Shown here: in pieces, positions 7,916 through 17,373 of the stretch
Layout of the letters: the number at the start of each line of letters is the position of its first letter
How positions within the stretch are numbered: position 1 is the stretch's first letter
Assembly: GCA_016786485.1 (NCBI GenBank)
Contig: JAEUWD010000045.1
Coordinates: forward strand, 1-64,000
Origin: Bacteriovoracaceae bacterium
GTDB lineage: Bacteria; Bdellovibrionota; Bacteriovoracia; Bacteriovoracales; Bacteriovoracaceae
Reading direction: 5' to 3'
Length of the DNA: 64,000 bases
Made by a program: the position numbers and the translations under genes
The notes under the pieces: model-generated
Databases searched by the model: none
Told to the model about the DNA's origin: nothing
The model's input: only the letters and a program-made list of their open reading frames with translations

Positions 7916-10884
7916 GCTTGGTGCGCTTTTAAAATTTCTTGCGTTAATTTATGTAATCCCAATGTGCGTAAACTTTTCGTTTCTTTACGATCAACTAAAA
8001 TTTCTGGAAGAATTTTATTAATCTTTTCTGATACGACGATATCACGATTGGCCGCCACTTCATCCACCCGATCAATTGGCGTGAAATGCGGAACCGTTTG
8101 TAGAATACTTGGTTTCTCCACAATTAATTTATGGATAGTTTCAACCACTTCAACAAATTCATCTAATTCTTTTTTGCTGAAACTTTCAGTCGGCTCAATC
8201 ATCAAACCAAACTGCTCTGGAAAAGCGACTGTTGGAGCATGGAAACCAAAATCCAAAAAGAGTTTTCCGATACGTGCAATGATATTTGCCTTAGGAACGC
8301 CACCTTCCTTCTCAATCTTCGCAAAAGTTTCTGGCGTAAGAGTTAAAATGAATTCATGCATACGTGCAGTTGCATCTGCTGATTTTGGTAACGTTGGATA
8401 GGTATTTGCGAGCTTCTTAAGTAAGTAGCGAGCGCTTAAAACAGCGACTGCTGACATCCGCTTAACACCTTCTGGTCCTAGTGCGCGAAGGTAAGTATAG
8501 GCACGAACTTTGTGAGCGAAGTTACCGTGATGACGGTGAAATTCTCCCACTGACTTAGCGGCTTTTTTCAGTTCAAATTGACCGTTATTCTTTACGACAT
8601 TATAACCTGGTAAATAATCGAGAAGTTTATCGCTGACTGCTACAATAGCGTCGCCTGGACCGCCGCCGCCGTGAGGAATGGTCCAAGTCTTATGAAGGTT
8701 ATTATGAACAGCATCGACGCCGAGTTTATTGAGATCAACCCAACCCGCAATGGCGTTCATGTTCGCGCCGTCCATATAAACTAAGCCACCTTCCGAATGG
8801 ATAAGGTCAGCTATCAATTTAAAATTACTTTCAAAAATTCCGGCCGTATTTGGATTAGTTACCATCATCCCGGCGATACGACCGCGATATTCATTAAGGG
8901 TTTTTTTAACTTGTTCAATATTCATGCGACCTGATTCATCAGCATCAATCAGGGCAATCGTTTCATATCCGGCCATCGTCGCAGTCGCTGGATTGGTTCC
9001 ATGGGCACTACGTGGAATGATCATGACGTCACGATTTTCTTTTCTATCAGCGTGATAAGCTTGGAACATTTTGAGTCCCACTAACTCGCCTTGTGCTCCT
9101 GCTACTGGCTGAGTCGTAAGTCCTGGCAGACCCGTAATTTCCTTAAACATTTCTTGCAGACCATACATTAACTCCAATGCGCCTTGTGAATCTTCAGCAG
9201 GTGATTGCGGATGTAAATCCGTGAAGCCTTGAAAGCCAGCAGCGAAATCGTTGATGTAAGGATTATACTTCATGGTACAAGACCCCAGCGGGTAGAGACC
9301 GTCATCAGGACTTAAGTTTTGTTTGCCGAGATTTTGATAATACTTCACCACTTCAGCCTCTGGGAGTTGTGGGAAAGATAATTTATCTTGGCGTAAATAA
9401 TTTTTTGGAATTTCTGGAATAACCAGCGATGCATCACCCGCGCTAAATTCTGATTTTAAGAAAGTGTAAAGCGCGTTGATATCATTATCCGTTTGTCTAT
9501 CGCTTAAGGAAATGAGTAACAGATTTTCCTTAAAATGATTTCTCTTCGAAACATCAACACCTATTTGTAATCCAGCTTTTTGCGCTTTTTTCATAAGAGG
9601 CGCCACCGCTTGATCAAGTTTTAGTGTGACTTCATTATAAAATGCTGTTTTGGGAAATTTAAGTTCAATGCCCTTGAGAGTTAAAATTTTCTGCAAAGTT
9701 TTCAGTGTATTTTCACGGGCGATAGTGGCGGCTTTTTCTAAACCTGCCGCGCCTTTGGTTAATAAACAAGCACCCGCTAAACTCGCAACAAAAGCTTGGT
9801 TCGAACAAATATTGCTGGTAGCTTTCTCACGACGAATATGTTGCTCACGTGTTGAAAGAATAATAGCTTTGCACTCACGACCTTTTAAGTCTTTCGCTTT
9901 ACCTACAAAGCGTCCTGCTGTGGCACGAATCGATTTCGTATCAGCTTGATTAAAGCGAATGCCGAAAATGCCTAGACCTGGACCGCCGAAGTTGGGTCCT
10001 AGTGCGAGATGTTGTCCTTCGCCCACGATAATATCACAACCTTGTTTTTGTGAACCAAAGTGAACCGGCGCTTTAAGCGCGTTATTCGCAAGTAGCATCG
10101 GATTAACAATCGCAATAGATTTAATTTTATTTTGGGTACAGAAATCAGTCAGCGCATCCACATCTTCTAAATTTCCGAAGTTATTTACTTGAGGAAAAGC
10201 AAAAGCGGAAATAGCACCTTCTGACTCTAGAATTTTTTCTAGTGCCTTGCGATCGAGAGTTCCTGTTGTGTGATCAACCGGAGCAAAAACTAATTGCATT
10301 TCGGTATGGGCCGCATGAGTTTTTAAAACTTCTAAGTCATTTGGATAGAGATTTTCTGCCACGATCACTTTAGTCGAAACAGCATTTAAGCGAAGGGCAC
10401 AGTTAAATGCTTCGAACAAACAAGTTGCGCGATCATAAAGTGAAGAGTTAATCGCTTCAAAGCCAGTAATCTCAGCTAAAAGTGATTGATAAATCCAAAG
10501 TGTTTGTAGGGTTCCTTGGGAACGCTCAGGCTGATAAGGCGTGTAGGCGGTGGTTAAACCACGGATGCTACAAATATCATTCACGATACTGGCCGTTTTA
10601 AATTGCGGTAGACCGTCACCGATAAACGATGGGCCTAAACGATTTTTTTGCGAAAGATTAAAAACATGCTGTGCTAAATCTTGATAAGGTAATTCAGCTG
10701 GTAAATCCAAGTTTTTCTTATGCTTAATATTTTCTGGCAAATCACTAAAAAGATCATCTAACGATTTTGCCCCAACTTCCGTTAACATTGCCTGAATTTC
10801 GGTTTCGGTCGCCATAATATAGTGACGAGCTTTTTCACGTGGTAATTGATCTGGGTTATACGGAAAATTTGGTAATTTCGACAT
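7912..10884 (-). CDS. gcvP: Glycine dehydrogenase (decarboxylating), P-protein, single-chain
   Basis: PLP-dependent P-protein of the glycine cleavage system: it decarboxylates glycine and passes the aminomethyl group to the lipoyl arm of GcvH. The protein is one chain of 990 residues containing both halves that are separate in some bacteria. The N-terminal half shows YTPYQPERSQGTLQTLWIYQ, and the C-terminal half carries the PLP lysine in NLHKT just before HGGGGPGD (near residue 730). The family norm is about 950-960, with a few extra residues scattered through. gcvT and gcvH are not adjacent. The 70-bp gap upstream is too short for a glycine riboswitch. Confidence 0.96.
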   Translation of the reverse strand: MSKLPNFPYNPDQLPREKARHYIMATETEIQAMLTEVGAKSLDDLFSDLPENIKHKKNLDLPAELPYQDLAQHVFNLSQKNRLGPSFIGDGLPQFKTASIVNDICSIRGLTTAYTPYQPERSQGTLQTLWIYQSLLAEITGFEAINSSLYDRATCLFEAFNCALRLNAVSTKVIVAENLYPNDLEVLKTHAAHTEMQLVFAPVDHTTGTLDRKALEKILESEGAISAFAFPQVNNFGNLEDVDALTDFCTQNKIKSIAIVNPMLLANNALKAPVHFGSQKQGCDIIVGEGQHLALGPNFGGPGLGIFGIRFNQADTKSIRATAGRFVGKAKDLKGRECKAIILSTREQHIRREKATSNICSNQAFVASLAGACLLTKGAAGLEKAATIARENTLKTLQKILTLKGIELKFPKTAFYNEVTLKLDQAVAPLMKKAQKAGLQIGVDVSKRNHFKENLLLISLSDRQTDNDINALYTFLKSEFSAGDASLVIPEIPKNYLRQDKLSFPQLPEAEVVKYYQNLGKQNLSPDDGLYPLGSCTMKYNPYINDFAAGFQGFTDLHPQSPAEDSQGALELMYGLQEMFKEITGLPGLTTQPVAGAQGELVGLKMFQAYHADRKENRDVMIIPRSAHGTNPATATMAGYETIALIDADESGRMNIEQVKKTLNEYRGRIAGMMVTNPNTAGIFESNFKLIADLIHSEGGLVYMDGANMNAIAGWVDLNKLGVDAVHNNLHKTWTIPHGGGGPGDAIVAVSDKLLDYLPGYNVVKNNGQFELKKAAKSVGEFHRHHGNFAHKVRAYTYLRALGPEGVKRMSAVAVLSARYLLKKLANTYPTLPKSADATARMHEFILTLTPETFAKIEKEGGVPKANIIARIGKLFLDFGFHAPTVAFPEQFGLMIEPTESFSKKELDEFVEVVETIHKLIVEKPSILQTVPHFTPIDRVDEVAANRDIVVSEKINKILPEILVDRKETKSLRTLGLHKLTQEILKAHQA

Positions 10885-10954
10885 GGATTACACCTTTTTT
10901 GAATGTCATTGCTGAGAATAAAGTTTTATCATAAGAATTCGTGGGGAGGCCACT

Positions 10955-11659
10955 TTGATTTTTAAACACGAAGGGACTAAATATCCGTTTGAACAATGGC
11001 TTGCTATTTTCGGTGAAGAGAATAATTATCTAGCACCCTTCGTATCGAATGTGAGTGATGATTTTAGTTTCGAAATCATTGACGAGAAACTTTGTTTAGG
11101 GCGCAAAGATTTTAAACCATTTCGCCTTGAGCCAGAAAAATTACTAAACTATCACCGAAATTTTTTTAAAGGGCATTCGATTCTCAAAGAACCGCTGGCA
11201 AAGGCGGTGGGTATTAAGAAAGTTAGCGAAGCTCCGAAGGTTATCGACCTTACTTGCGGTACTATGAGCGATAGCATGTTATTTGTTAGCTTTGGTTGTG
11301 AAGTGATGGCCTTTGAACGTAACCCGATTTTTGCGGCATTGATTACAGATGCGCTAAAGCATTCTTCCGTCGAACATTTTCAATTTCATTTTGGCCAATA
11401 CTCAGGCGGGGAGTCGGGTGTGTTGTATTTTGATCCCATGTACTCTCATCCCAATGCTAAAACAGCACCGAAAAAGGAAATGGCGCTACTGCGAGAAATT
11501 ATTAGTGAAGATAGGGACGCTCAAAGCTTTATTAGTCAGTTTTTAGGTAAGCAGCGAATTGTTATCAAGCGTCCGATTAAAGCAGAACCTTTACTGGCCA
11601 AACCACATCATGCGATCAGTGGTAAATCCACTCGTTACGACGTTTATCTTCCTGCATAG
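10955..11659 (+). CDS. rsmJ: 16S rRNA (guanine(1516)-N2)-methyltransferase, RsmJ
   Basis: SAM-dependent enzyme modifying 16S rRNA. RsmJ hallmarks are present: PLAKAVGIK, the SAM site VIDLTCGTMSDSMLFVSFGCEV (residues about 93-115), FERNPIFAAL, YFDPMYSHPNAK (catalytic DPM-type motif) and a terminal KRP...GKSTRYDVY. The length of 234 is slightly below E. coli RsmJ (250). TTG 10955 is used as start because GGGGAGG lies at 10943-10949, five bases upstream, and no ATG or GTG precedes the conserved core. It is divergent from gcvP with 70 bp between, and monocistronic by spacing. Confidence 0.85.
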   Translation: MIFKHEGTKYPFEQWLAIFGEENNYLAPFVSNVSDDFSFEIIDEKLCLGRKDFKPFRLEPEKLLNYHRNFFKGHSILKEPLAKAVGIKKVSEAPKVIDLTCGTMSDSMLFVSFGCEVMAFERNPIFAALITDALKHSSVEHFQFHFGQYSGGESGVLYFDPMYSHPNAKTAPKKEMALLREIISEDRDAQSFISQFLGKQRIVIKRPIKAEPLLAKPHHAISGKSTRYDVYLPA

Positions 11660-11784
11660 AATGGCGCTACAATAGGAATGTAAGAGAATGTTTGAATTTG
11701 ATCTGATATAAAATCAATAATTTAAGTCGTCACCCTAAACAGTGCTCATTGTTTTTCACCTCGCGTCGCGATAAAGCTACTTTC

Positions 11785-12702
11785 ATGAAGCTCGTCTTTA
11801 TTTTTTATCTATCTATCAACTTCAGTTTGGCCTGTGACCACTTTTTTAAGCTGCCTTCGGCCATTAAATGGGACAAGCGAATTGATGAATTTTGTCCGGT
11901 CACTCATCAATATAAGCTTTCTAGCTGTTGGGCCAATGTGAGTGCTGAGCTTTATACAAACTATTTTAGGCGAGTAGGTTTGTTAAAAGTGGATGAATAT
12001 TTGGCCTATGGTTATTACTACGGTCAGTTAATGAAGGCCAAGGTCTCAGGTTTGCATGTGGCCCGGGGGGATGAATTTGGTGGAACTTTAATCGATTTTG
12101 AATCTCTTTTGGAAAAATATGGAATTGTGACACAAAAAGATTATCAAAATGTTTTAACTGATGGGTCTGAACTCAACTTTAAACGAGAAATGGAGCATGA
12201 AACTTTCATGCGTGAGCTGAATACGACCCATGAAAAAGCGGCAGTCGTAGAAAACTTTTTTGGTTTATCTCATGTCATTGGTCGTCCCGTAGATTTAAGA
12301 TTGATGCCACGATTTGTTTATTATCATAATATAGTGTCGAATGAGTTGGCAGCGGACTCATTCAAAGCTGAAGAACGAACCTATGAAATGCTTCGCAAGC
12401 ATATCGACGCGGGCATACCGATTTATACTTCATGGAAGATGTCTGAGACCTTGGATAAAACCATGAATACCTTTGCTAATGTCGGAATTTCCTTTCCTTG
12501 GGTTAAAGCTGATGCGACTAATCTCCATGCTATGCTCATTGTGGGTTACCAGCTGGATGACAAGGGTGCAGTTAAAAATCTGCTGATTAAAAATTCTCGG
12601 GGTCGTAAATACGGCGAAAACGGTTTTACGGTCATGAGTCAACGAGCAATAGCAAAATACCTAAATGGTCTCTACTTTCTTGATGTAAACAACTCATTTT
12701 AA
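11785..12702 (+). CDS. Secreted papain-like (C1A-type) cysteine peptidase
   Basis: Probable exported cysteine peptidase of 305 residues. The catalytic triad is readable: Cys48 in SSCWANVSAEL, His248 in LHAMLIVGYQ and Asn270 in LLIKNSRG, followed by GENGF as in papain relatives. Residues 1-16 form a signal peptide (MKLVFIFYLSINFSLA) ending before Cys17, so signal peptidase I or, less likely, lipoprotein processing is possible. ATG 11785 is chosen over the in-frame TTG at 11749 because it starts the signal peptide directly. The inserted region between Cys48 and His248 is long, and no clear propeptide separates signal and catalytic core. Targets may include prey or host proteins; this is inference. 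Confidence 0.78.
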   Translation: MKLVFIFYLSINFSLACDHFFKLPSAIKWDKRIDEFCPVTHQYKLSSCWANVSAELYTNYFRRVGLLKVDEYLAYGYYYGQLMKAKVSGLHVARGDEFGGTLIDFESLLEKYGIVTQKDYQNVLTDGSELNFKREMEHETFMRELNTTHEKAAVVENFFGLSHVIGRPVDLRLMPRFVYYHNIVSNELAADSFKAEERTYEMLRKHIDAGIPIYTSWKMSETLDKTMNTFANVGISFPWVKADATNLHAMLIVGYQLDDKGAVKNLLIKNSRGRKYGENGFTVMSQRAIAKYLNGLYFLDVNNSF

Positions 12703-12761
12703 CTCGCCAAATCTATTAGGGTTATGTATAAAATCCTCTTATAAAAATCGAGGAGTATAAA

Positions 12762-13031
12762 ATGAAAAAATTCTTATTAGCAGCTTTATTTTTAGTAAGT
12801 TTACCAGTCTTAGCTCAAGAGTCAGAATTTGAGCGAGGCTTTAATGAAGGTAAAAAAAGTTGTGCTTCACCTAAAGAAGCTTGGGTATGTACTCTTGAAT
12901 GTGGTTATGGCGCCCCTTATAATATGGGGACAGGCGAAACTAAAGCGGCTGCTATCTTGAAGATTAATTATGAATGTCTGCAATTTGCAGTTGCACAAGA
13001 TGGTCCAAAGCCTAATTGTATTCAGCTATAG
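12762..13031 (+). CDS. Small secreted cysteine-containing protein, unknown function
   Basis: 89 residues with a clean signal peptide (MKKFLLAALFLVSLPVLA, cleavage before QE). The mature domain has five cysteines (CASPKEAWVCTLECGYG plus two later), suggesting disulfides in the periplasm or outside. The AWVC-LEC-G pattern may be a small fold seen in other predatory or environmental proteobacteria, but I cannot name it. A good ribosome site, GAGGAG, lies about eight bases before ATG 12762. It stands alone between the peptidase and the kinase gene. Confidence 0.72.
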   Translation: MKKFLLAALFLVSLPVLAQESEFERGFNEGKKSCASPKEAWVCTLECGYGAPYNMGTGETKAAAILKINYECLQFAVAQDGPKPNCIQL

Positions 13032-13064
13032 ATACACGTAAGACAAAAAGGCTCTAGGCAAATT

Positions 13065-14063
13065 ATGAAAAAATATCATGTATATGGAATGGGAAATGCA
13101 CTGGTTGATTTAGAATATCACGTGGATATCGATTTTTTTCATTCGAATAATATCGCGAAAGGTTTAATGACTTTAATTGAAGAAGAACGTCATTACGAAC
13201 TTTTCCGAACGTTAGGTTTGGCCCAAGCTGAAAAAATGGCTTGTGGTGGTTCAGCCGCCAATTCCATTATTGCTGTCGCTCAACTTGGTGGTAAAAGTTT
13301 TTATTCATGTAAAGTCGCCAACGATAGCTTTGGGAAGTTTTATCTCAAAGATATACTTAAAAATGCTGTTGAAACTAATCTAGAAGAAAAGACTCTCGAC
13401 GACGGTCAGACAGGTAAATGTATTGTCATGGTAACACCTGACGCTGATAGAACAATGAATACATACTTAGGTGTCACCAGCAATTTTAGTTCAGAACAAC
13501 TCGATCTCGATGCTTTAAAGAATTCACAATACCTTTATGTGGAAGGTTATCTTGTCACTTCACCTTCGGGTCGCGAGGCCATGATCAAGGCCAAGAAATA
13601 TGCTCAAGAAAATGGCGTACGAGTTTCTTTAACGCTTTCAGATCCAGGAATCGTGGCCGGATTCAAAAAATATTTTAAAGAAATTATTGGTTCAGGTGTG
13701 GATTTGATTTTTTGTAATGAATCAGAAGCAATCAGTTTCACTGAAACCAAAAGTCTGGAAGAAGCTCGTGAAGCGATGAAAAAATATGCTAAAACTTTTG
13801 CTATCACTCAAGGCGCAGAAGGTGCGACTTTATATGATGGTAAAAACTTTTTACAAGTAGAACCATTTGCGATCAAAGCGGTTGATACTTTAGGTGCCGG
13901 CGATATGTTCGCGGGAGCTTTCTTGTATGCACTCACTCACGGACATAGCTTTGCGGACTCAGGGCGCTTAGCAAGTTTGGCCTCTTCTAGTGTGGTTGGC
14001 CAATTTGGTCCACGTTTAGATGCTCAGCAATTAGTTGCAGTTAAGAAAAAAATTTTTAAATAA
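13065..14063 (+). CDS. PfkB-family carbohydrate kinase, adenosine-kinase-like
   Basis: ATP-dependent sugar or nucleoside kinase of the ribokinase fold. The N-terminal substrate motif GGSAANSI (near residue 62) and the C-terminal PfkB signature DTLGAGDMFAGAFL (near 272, with GAGD forming the anion hole and the catalytic Asp) are intact. The block TPDADRTMNTYLGVT and the EGYL motif resemble adenosine kinases rather than fructokinases, so nucleoside salvage is the preferred role. That would suit an organism living on prey nucleotides, but this is inference. It lies 9 bp before asnS and is probably cotranscribed with it. Confidence 0.8.
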   Translation: MKKYHVYGMGNALVDLEYHVDIDFFHSNNIAKGLMTLIEEERHYELFRTLGLAQAEKMACGGSAANSIIAVAQLGGKSFYSCKVANDSFGKFYLKDILKNAVETNLEEKTLDDGQTGKCIVMVTPDADRTMNTYLGVTSNFSSEQLDLDALKNSQYLYVEGYLVTSPSGREAMIKAKKYAQENGVRVSLTLSDPGIVAGFKKYFKEIIGSGVDLIFCNESEAISFTETKSLEEAREAMKKYAKTFAITQGAEGATLYDGKNFLQVEPFAIKAVDTLGAGDMFAGAFLYALTHGHSFADSGRLASLASSSVVGQFGPRLDAQQLVAVKKKIFK

Positions 14064-14072
14064 GGTGTTCAC

Positions 14073-15467
14073 ATGTCACGTCGTTTTCAATTAAAGGAAA
14101 TTTTCAGCAAAGAGATTAAAGATACCGAAGGCTGTGTGAAGGGCTGGGTAAAATCAGTTCGTACAGCTAAGTGGGGAGCTTTCGTTGTTATTAATGATGG
14201 AAGTGCTCAAAAAGATTTACAGTGCGTTGTTGACGCAACTCTTGCTAATTTTGAAACGACCGTTAAACAATTAACGATTGGTTGCAGTGTTTCGGTCACG
14301 GGTAAATTGGTTGAATCGCAAGGGAAAGTGAAATCAATTGAAATGCAAACGACACAAATTGAACTTATTGGTAATGTGATGGAAGATTATCCGCTTCAGA
14401 AAAAGGCCACTTCGCTTGAGTTCTTACGCGAAGTTGCTCACCTTCGTTCGCGAACAAATACTTTTGGTGCTGTTTTCAGAATTCGTCACCATTTAGCTTT
14501 TGCAACTCATAAGTTCTTTCATGACCGCGGTTTTTTCTATTTGCATACTCCAATTATTACATCTTCAGACTGTGAAGGGGCAGGGGAAATGTTTCGAGTT
14601 TCGACTCTCGATTTAAAGAACCCACCACTGAATGATAAAAAACAAATCGATTTTACTAAAGATTATTTTGCGCGTGAAACTTTTTTAAACGTTTCGGGTC
14701 AGTTGGAAGCGGAAACTTATGCGCTTGGCATGGGAGCTGTTTATACTTTCGGCCCAACATTCCGTAGTGAAAACTCAAACACCGCTCGTCACCTTTCTGA
14801 ATTCTGGATGGTGGAACCAGAAGTAGCGTTCAATGATTTGGATGATAACGCTCAACTGGCGACTGATTATTTAAAATATTTAATTTCGTATGCGATGGAA
14901 CATTGTCCGGAAGAGATGGCATTTCTCCACGGTAATTACTCACCAGATCTGGGTAAAACTTTAATGCATGTGCTTGAATCGCCATTTGAAAAAATCACTT
15001 ATACCAACGCGGTTGAGATCATCAAAAAATCTAATAAGAAATTTGAATATGGCACAGTTGAGTGGGGGAAAGACCTACAAACGGAACATGAGCGTTTCTT
15101 AGCGGAAGAACATTTCAAGCGCCCAGTTATCGTTACAGATTATCCAAAAGCGATTAAAGCTTTTTATATGAAACAAGGCCAAGACGGAAAAACCGTACGT
15201 GCCATGGACGTTCTTGTTCCAGGTGTCGGCGAAATTATCGGCGGTTCTCAACGTGAAGATGATTTAGAAAAATTAAAAACCCGCATGAAAGAGATGCATT
15301 TACCGGAAGAAAATTACTGGTGGTATTTGGATCTTCGTCGTTTTGGTTCAGTTCCTCACGCTGGTTTTGGTCTCGGATTCGAGAGAGCGGTTATGTATAT
15401 TACGGGTATGACAAATATTCGTGATGTTATTGCGTTCCCACGTTTCCCAAGAAACGCAGAGTTCTAG
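14073..15467 (+). CDS. asnS: Asparaginyl-tRNA synthetase
   Basis: Class IIb synthetase charging tRNA-Asn. An N-terminal OB-fold anticodon-binding domain (residues about 1-115, VKGWVKSVRTAKWGAF) precedes the catalytic core. Motif 2 is seen in FRSENSNTARHLSEFWMVEPE, and motif 3 in GFGLGFERAVMYITGM; the terminal IRDVIAFPRFP is typical. The length of 464 equals the E. coli enzyme closely. AAGGTG precedes ATG 14073. The presence of AsnS means Asn-tRNA need not be made only through GatCAB. The 3' end shares the palindromic CTAG stop at 15464-15467 with the flagellin gene on the other strand. Confidence 0.96.
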   Translation: MSRRFQLKEIFSKEIKDTEGCVKGWVKSVRTAKWGAFVVINDGSAQKDLQCVVDATLANFETTVKQLTIGCSVSVTGKLVESQGKVKSIEMQTTQIELIGNVMEDYPLQKKATSLEFLREVAHLRSRTNTFGAVFRIRHHLAFATHKFFHDRGFFYLHTPIITSSDCEGAGEMFRVSTLDLKNPPLNDKKQIDFTKDYFARETFLNVSGQLEAETYALGMGAVYTFGPTFRSENSNTARHLSEFWMVEPEVAFNDLDDNAQLATDYLKYLISYAMEHCPEEMAFLHGNYSPDLGKTLMHVLESPFEKITYTNAVEIIKKSNKKFEYGTVEWGKDLQTEHERFLAEEHFKRPVIVTDYPKAIKAFYMKQGQDGKTVRAMDVLVPGVGEIIGGSQREDDLEKLKTRMKEMHLPEENYWWYLDLRRFGSVPHAGFGLGFERAVMYITGMTNIRDVIAFPRFPRNAEF

Positions 15468-16294
15468 TCAATCAATTTGAGCACGGTCTGACCATTATAG
15501 TTTGCTGTCTTGAGAACATCAGTCGCAGCTTCTTGCTTAATTTTTTCCGAAACTTGTTTGCTGGTAGCAATAGCATAATCTTCATCTTGAATGCGGCTCT
15601 TAGCGGTTGAAAGATTTTCATCACTCACAGAAAGATTTTGAATGGCAGATTGAAAGCGCGATTGGTAAGCGCCTAACTTGGCACGGCTGCTGCCGATTTC
15701 TTTAAGAGCATAATCTAATTTTTCTAAACTGAATTGTGCCTGCAGCTGACTATCAACTCGCACATCATAGATTCCTAGTGCGTGAGTTGATTGATCAAGA
15801 TCAGATGAATCAATCGAAATACGGTTGTCGAGACCATTGCGAGAATCGACTTGAATTTCAAAATTCTGCTGGTCGCCGGTGAGCAGGACGTTGCCATTCC
15901 ATTTAGTAGATTGGGCGATACGATTAATTTCATTTTTTAATTGTTGGACTTCCAGATCCAAATACTCGCGCTCTTCGACACCAATCGTATCAGAAGCGGC
16001 ATTGATGCTTAACTCGCGCATACGTGTGACCATGCTACCAAGTTCATTCATCGCGCCTTCAGCGACTTGGACAATACTAATAGCATCGTTGGAGTTTCTC
16101 ATGGCCTGACGTTTACCACGCAGGTCGGCGTTCATGACAGTGGAAATAGAAAGCCCTGCCGCATCGTCAGCAGCTGTGACAATTCGTGAACCTGAGGCCA
16201 ATTTCGAGCTATTGTGAGTGAGCTCGCTATTGGTCCGATTCAACTGGCGCTGGGCCAGCAAACTTGGAACGTTGGTTGCGATACGCCCCGACAA
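15464..16294 (-). CDS. fliC: Flagellin (short, D0/D1 only)
   Basis: Filament subunit. Both conserved ends are present: N-terminal IATNVPSLLAQRQLNRTNSEL with SSKLASGSRIVTAADDAAGLSIS, and C-terminal RAKLGAYQSRFQSAIQNL to the end LKTANYNGQTVLKLID. At 276 residues the variable D2/D3 domains are absent, as in Bdellovibrio-type filaments. The start is TTG 16294, supported by AAGGAG six bases upstream (16301-16306 read on the minus strand) and by the conserved N-terminus. The leader carries a hairpin whose 5' arm can also pair with the ribosome site (see findings). No sigma-28 promoter is recognised. No other flagellar gene lies nearby, so it is probably one of several flagellin copies. Confidence 0.95.
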   Translation of the reverse strand: MSGRIATNVPSLLAQRQLNRTNSELTHNSSKLASGSRIVTAADDAAGLSISTVMNADLRGKRQAMRNSNDAISIVQVAEGAMNELGSMVTRMRELSINAASDTIGVEEREYLDLEVQQLKNEINRIAQSTKWNGNVLLTGDQQNFEIQVDSRNGLDNRISIDSSDLDQSTHALGIYDVRVDSQLQAQFSLEKLDYALKEIGSSRAKLGAYQSRFQSAIQNLSVSDENLSTAKSRIQDEDYAIATSKQVSEKIKQEAATDVLKTANYNGQTVLKLID

Positions 16295-16312
16295 CGTTTA
16301 CTCCTTAACTTC

Positions 16313-16331
16313 CCTTAAGCCCATCTTAAGG
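16313..16331 (-). promoter_or_regulatory. Leader hairpin upstream of flagellin
   Basis: Perfect inverted repeat CCTTAAG-N5-CTTAAGG in the flagellin 5' leader, 19-37 bases before the TTG start. The ribosome site itself is contained in GTTAAGGAG, so the upstream arm CCTTAA could pair either with its partner arm or with the ribosome site. This is visible in the sequence; regulation by it is inferred. Confidence 0.45.
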
Positions 16332-16507
16332 TGGCCTACTAATATTTCTGAATAGTTAGCCGGCACACTATGACCTAGAACTTTTCGGCAAAATTTTCCT
16401 GGTACCTGAGAAGTGCTGTAAGTCATTGAAATCAATAGATTTTATTGTAAGTAAAAATTGAAAAAACTTATCCTAACCAAGCTTTAAGCATCGTTTAAAA
16501 TAGTGAA

Positions 16508-17227
16508 ATGAGATATCTCGGGTGCCTTTTTATAGTCTTATTTTTCTTAACTAGTGCTTATGCCGCAAAAACTCCATCACGTTTGCGTTTCGAATTCAAC
16601 TTTGGAACCTCCAACATGGACTATGTCGAGAACCAGACGGCGCCGGCGTTTGTGGATCAAGATTTCAAAGAAAAATCTTCGTGGAGTGAATTTGCGCTTC
16701 AATATTATTTGCTGCCACCATACTTCGATATAACCGCGAGTGCGCAATATACCGGTGGAAATATTTCTGAACCGAAGCTTAAAGGGGATCAGATCGAAAT
16801 ATTAACCGGTCAAGCGACACTAGGTTGGGTGCTTCCACAATTCAGCGAATTTTATCAATTGAAATTAAACCTAGAGCGATTTTATATGACGACCTTTACG
16901 GAAGATAATGATTTTGGATTCAGAAATTTAGTCGGCTGGCAAGTCTACCCAACTTTAGAATGGCTCACGTTTGGTTCCGATGCTTTCATGCAAATAAGCA
17001 CTTTTTTTAAAGTTCCACTCTGGACCGATACGGGAAATCGTCGTGAGTTGACTGCGGGTTTAAAATTTCGGATTCCTTTCGGTCAGCGACGTGGCTTTCC
17101 GGCCTATGCTTATCAGACGGCGATTATTTTAAAAGTTTTCTATACCGACTTACGAGTTCAATACGAGAATGATACGGGTGAGGTTGAGATCAAGCAATCA
17201 GGTGCCTCGATCGGATTTAACTGGTAG
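16508..17227 (+). CDS. Outer-membrane beta-barrel protein, unknown function
   Basis: 239 residues with signal peptide MRYLGCLFIVLFFLTSAYA. The remainder alternates amphipathic strands rich in Tyr/Phe/Trp (for example FALQYYLLPPYFDITASAQYT and TAGLKFRIPFGQR) and ends in a terminal aromatic strand (SGASIGFNW), as required for barrel insertion. Eight to ten strands would fit the length. No domain name is recognised. A TAAAAT box at 16496-16501 lies exactly seven bases before the ATG and no Shine-Dalgarno is visible, so the mRNA may be leaderless, although no good -35 is found. Confidence 0.72.
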   Translation: MRYLGCLFIVLFFLTSAYAAKTPSRLRFEFNFGTSNMDYVENQTAPAFVDQDFKEKSSWSEFALQYYLLPPYFDITASAQYTGGNISEPKLKGDQIEILTGQATLGWVLPQFSEFYQLKLNLERFYMTTFTEDNDFGFRNLVGWQVYPTLEWLTFGSDAFMQISTFFKVPLWTDTGNRRELTAGLKFRIPFGQRRGFPAYAYQTAIILKVFYTDLRVQYENDTGEVEIKQSGASIGFNW

Positions 17228-17255
17228 CGTTATCGGACACGTAATTTTTACACTG

Positions 17256-17283
17256 AGACAGTCGTACGATTCTAACACTGTCT
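17256..17283. repeat. Inverted repeat downstream of the barrel gene
   Basis: AGACAGT (17256-17262) and ACTGTCT (17277-17283) form a 7-bp stem with a 14-base loop, 29 bases after the stop of the barrel gene. No T-run follows, so it is not a standard intrinsic terminator. It lies in the same 246-bp intergenic region as the stronger repeat at 17374-17418. Confidence 0.4.
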
Positions 17284-17373
17284 TACCACATCAAAAGAAA
17301 CTTCAAAGATAGAAGCAATCTATTAAAGTGGTTAGCTCAAGAGAGTATATGAGATGGTGAGAGTTTTTGATTA

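Noticed and set aside
10885-10954. Glycine riboswitch before gcvP
   Set aside because: The gap to the divergent gene is only 70 bp, with no aptamer-like stems; too short for even one glycine aptamer.
16382-16389. Sigma-28 -10 element (GCCGAAAA on the minus strand) for flagellin
   Set aside because: No TAAA-type -35 at the required spacing of about 15 bases, and the -10 itself has a mismatch.
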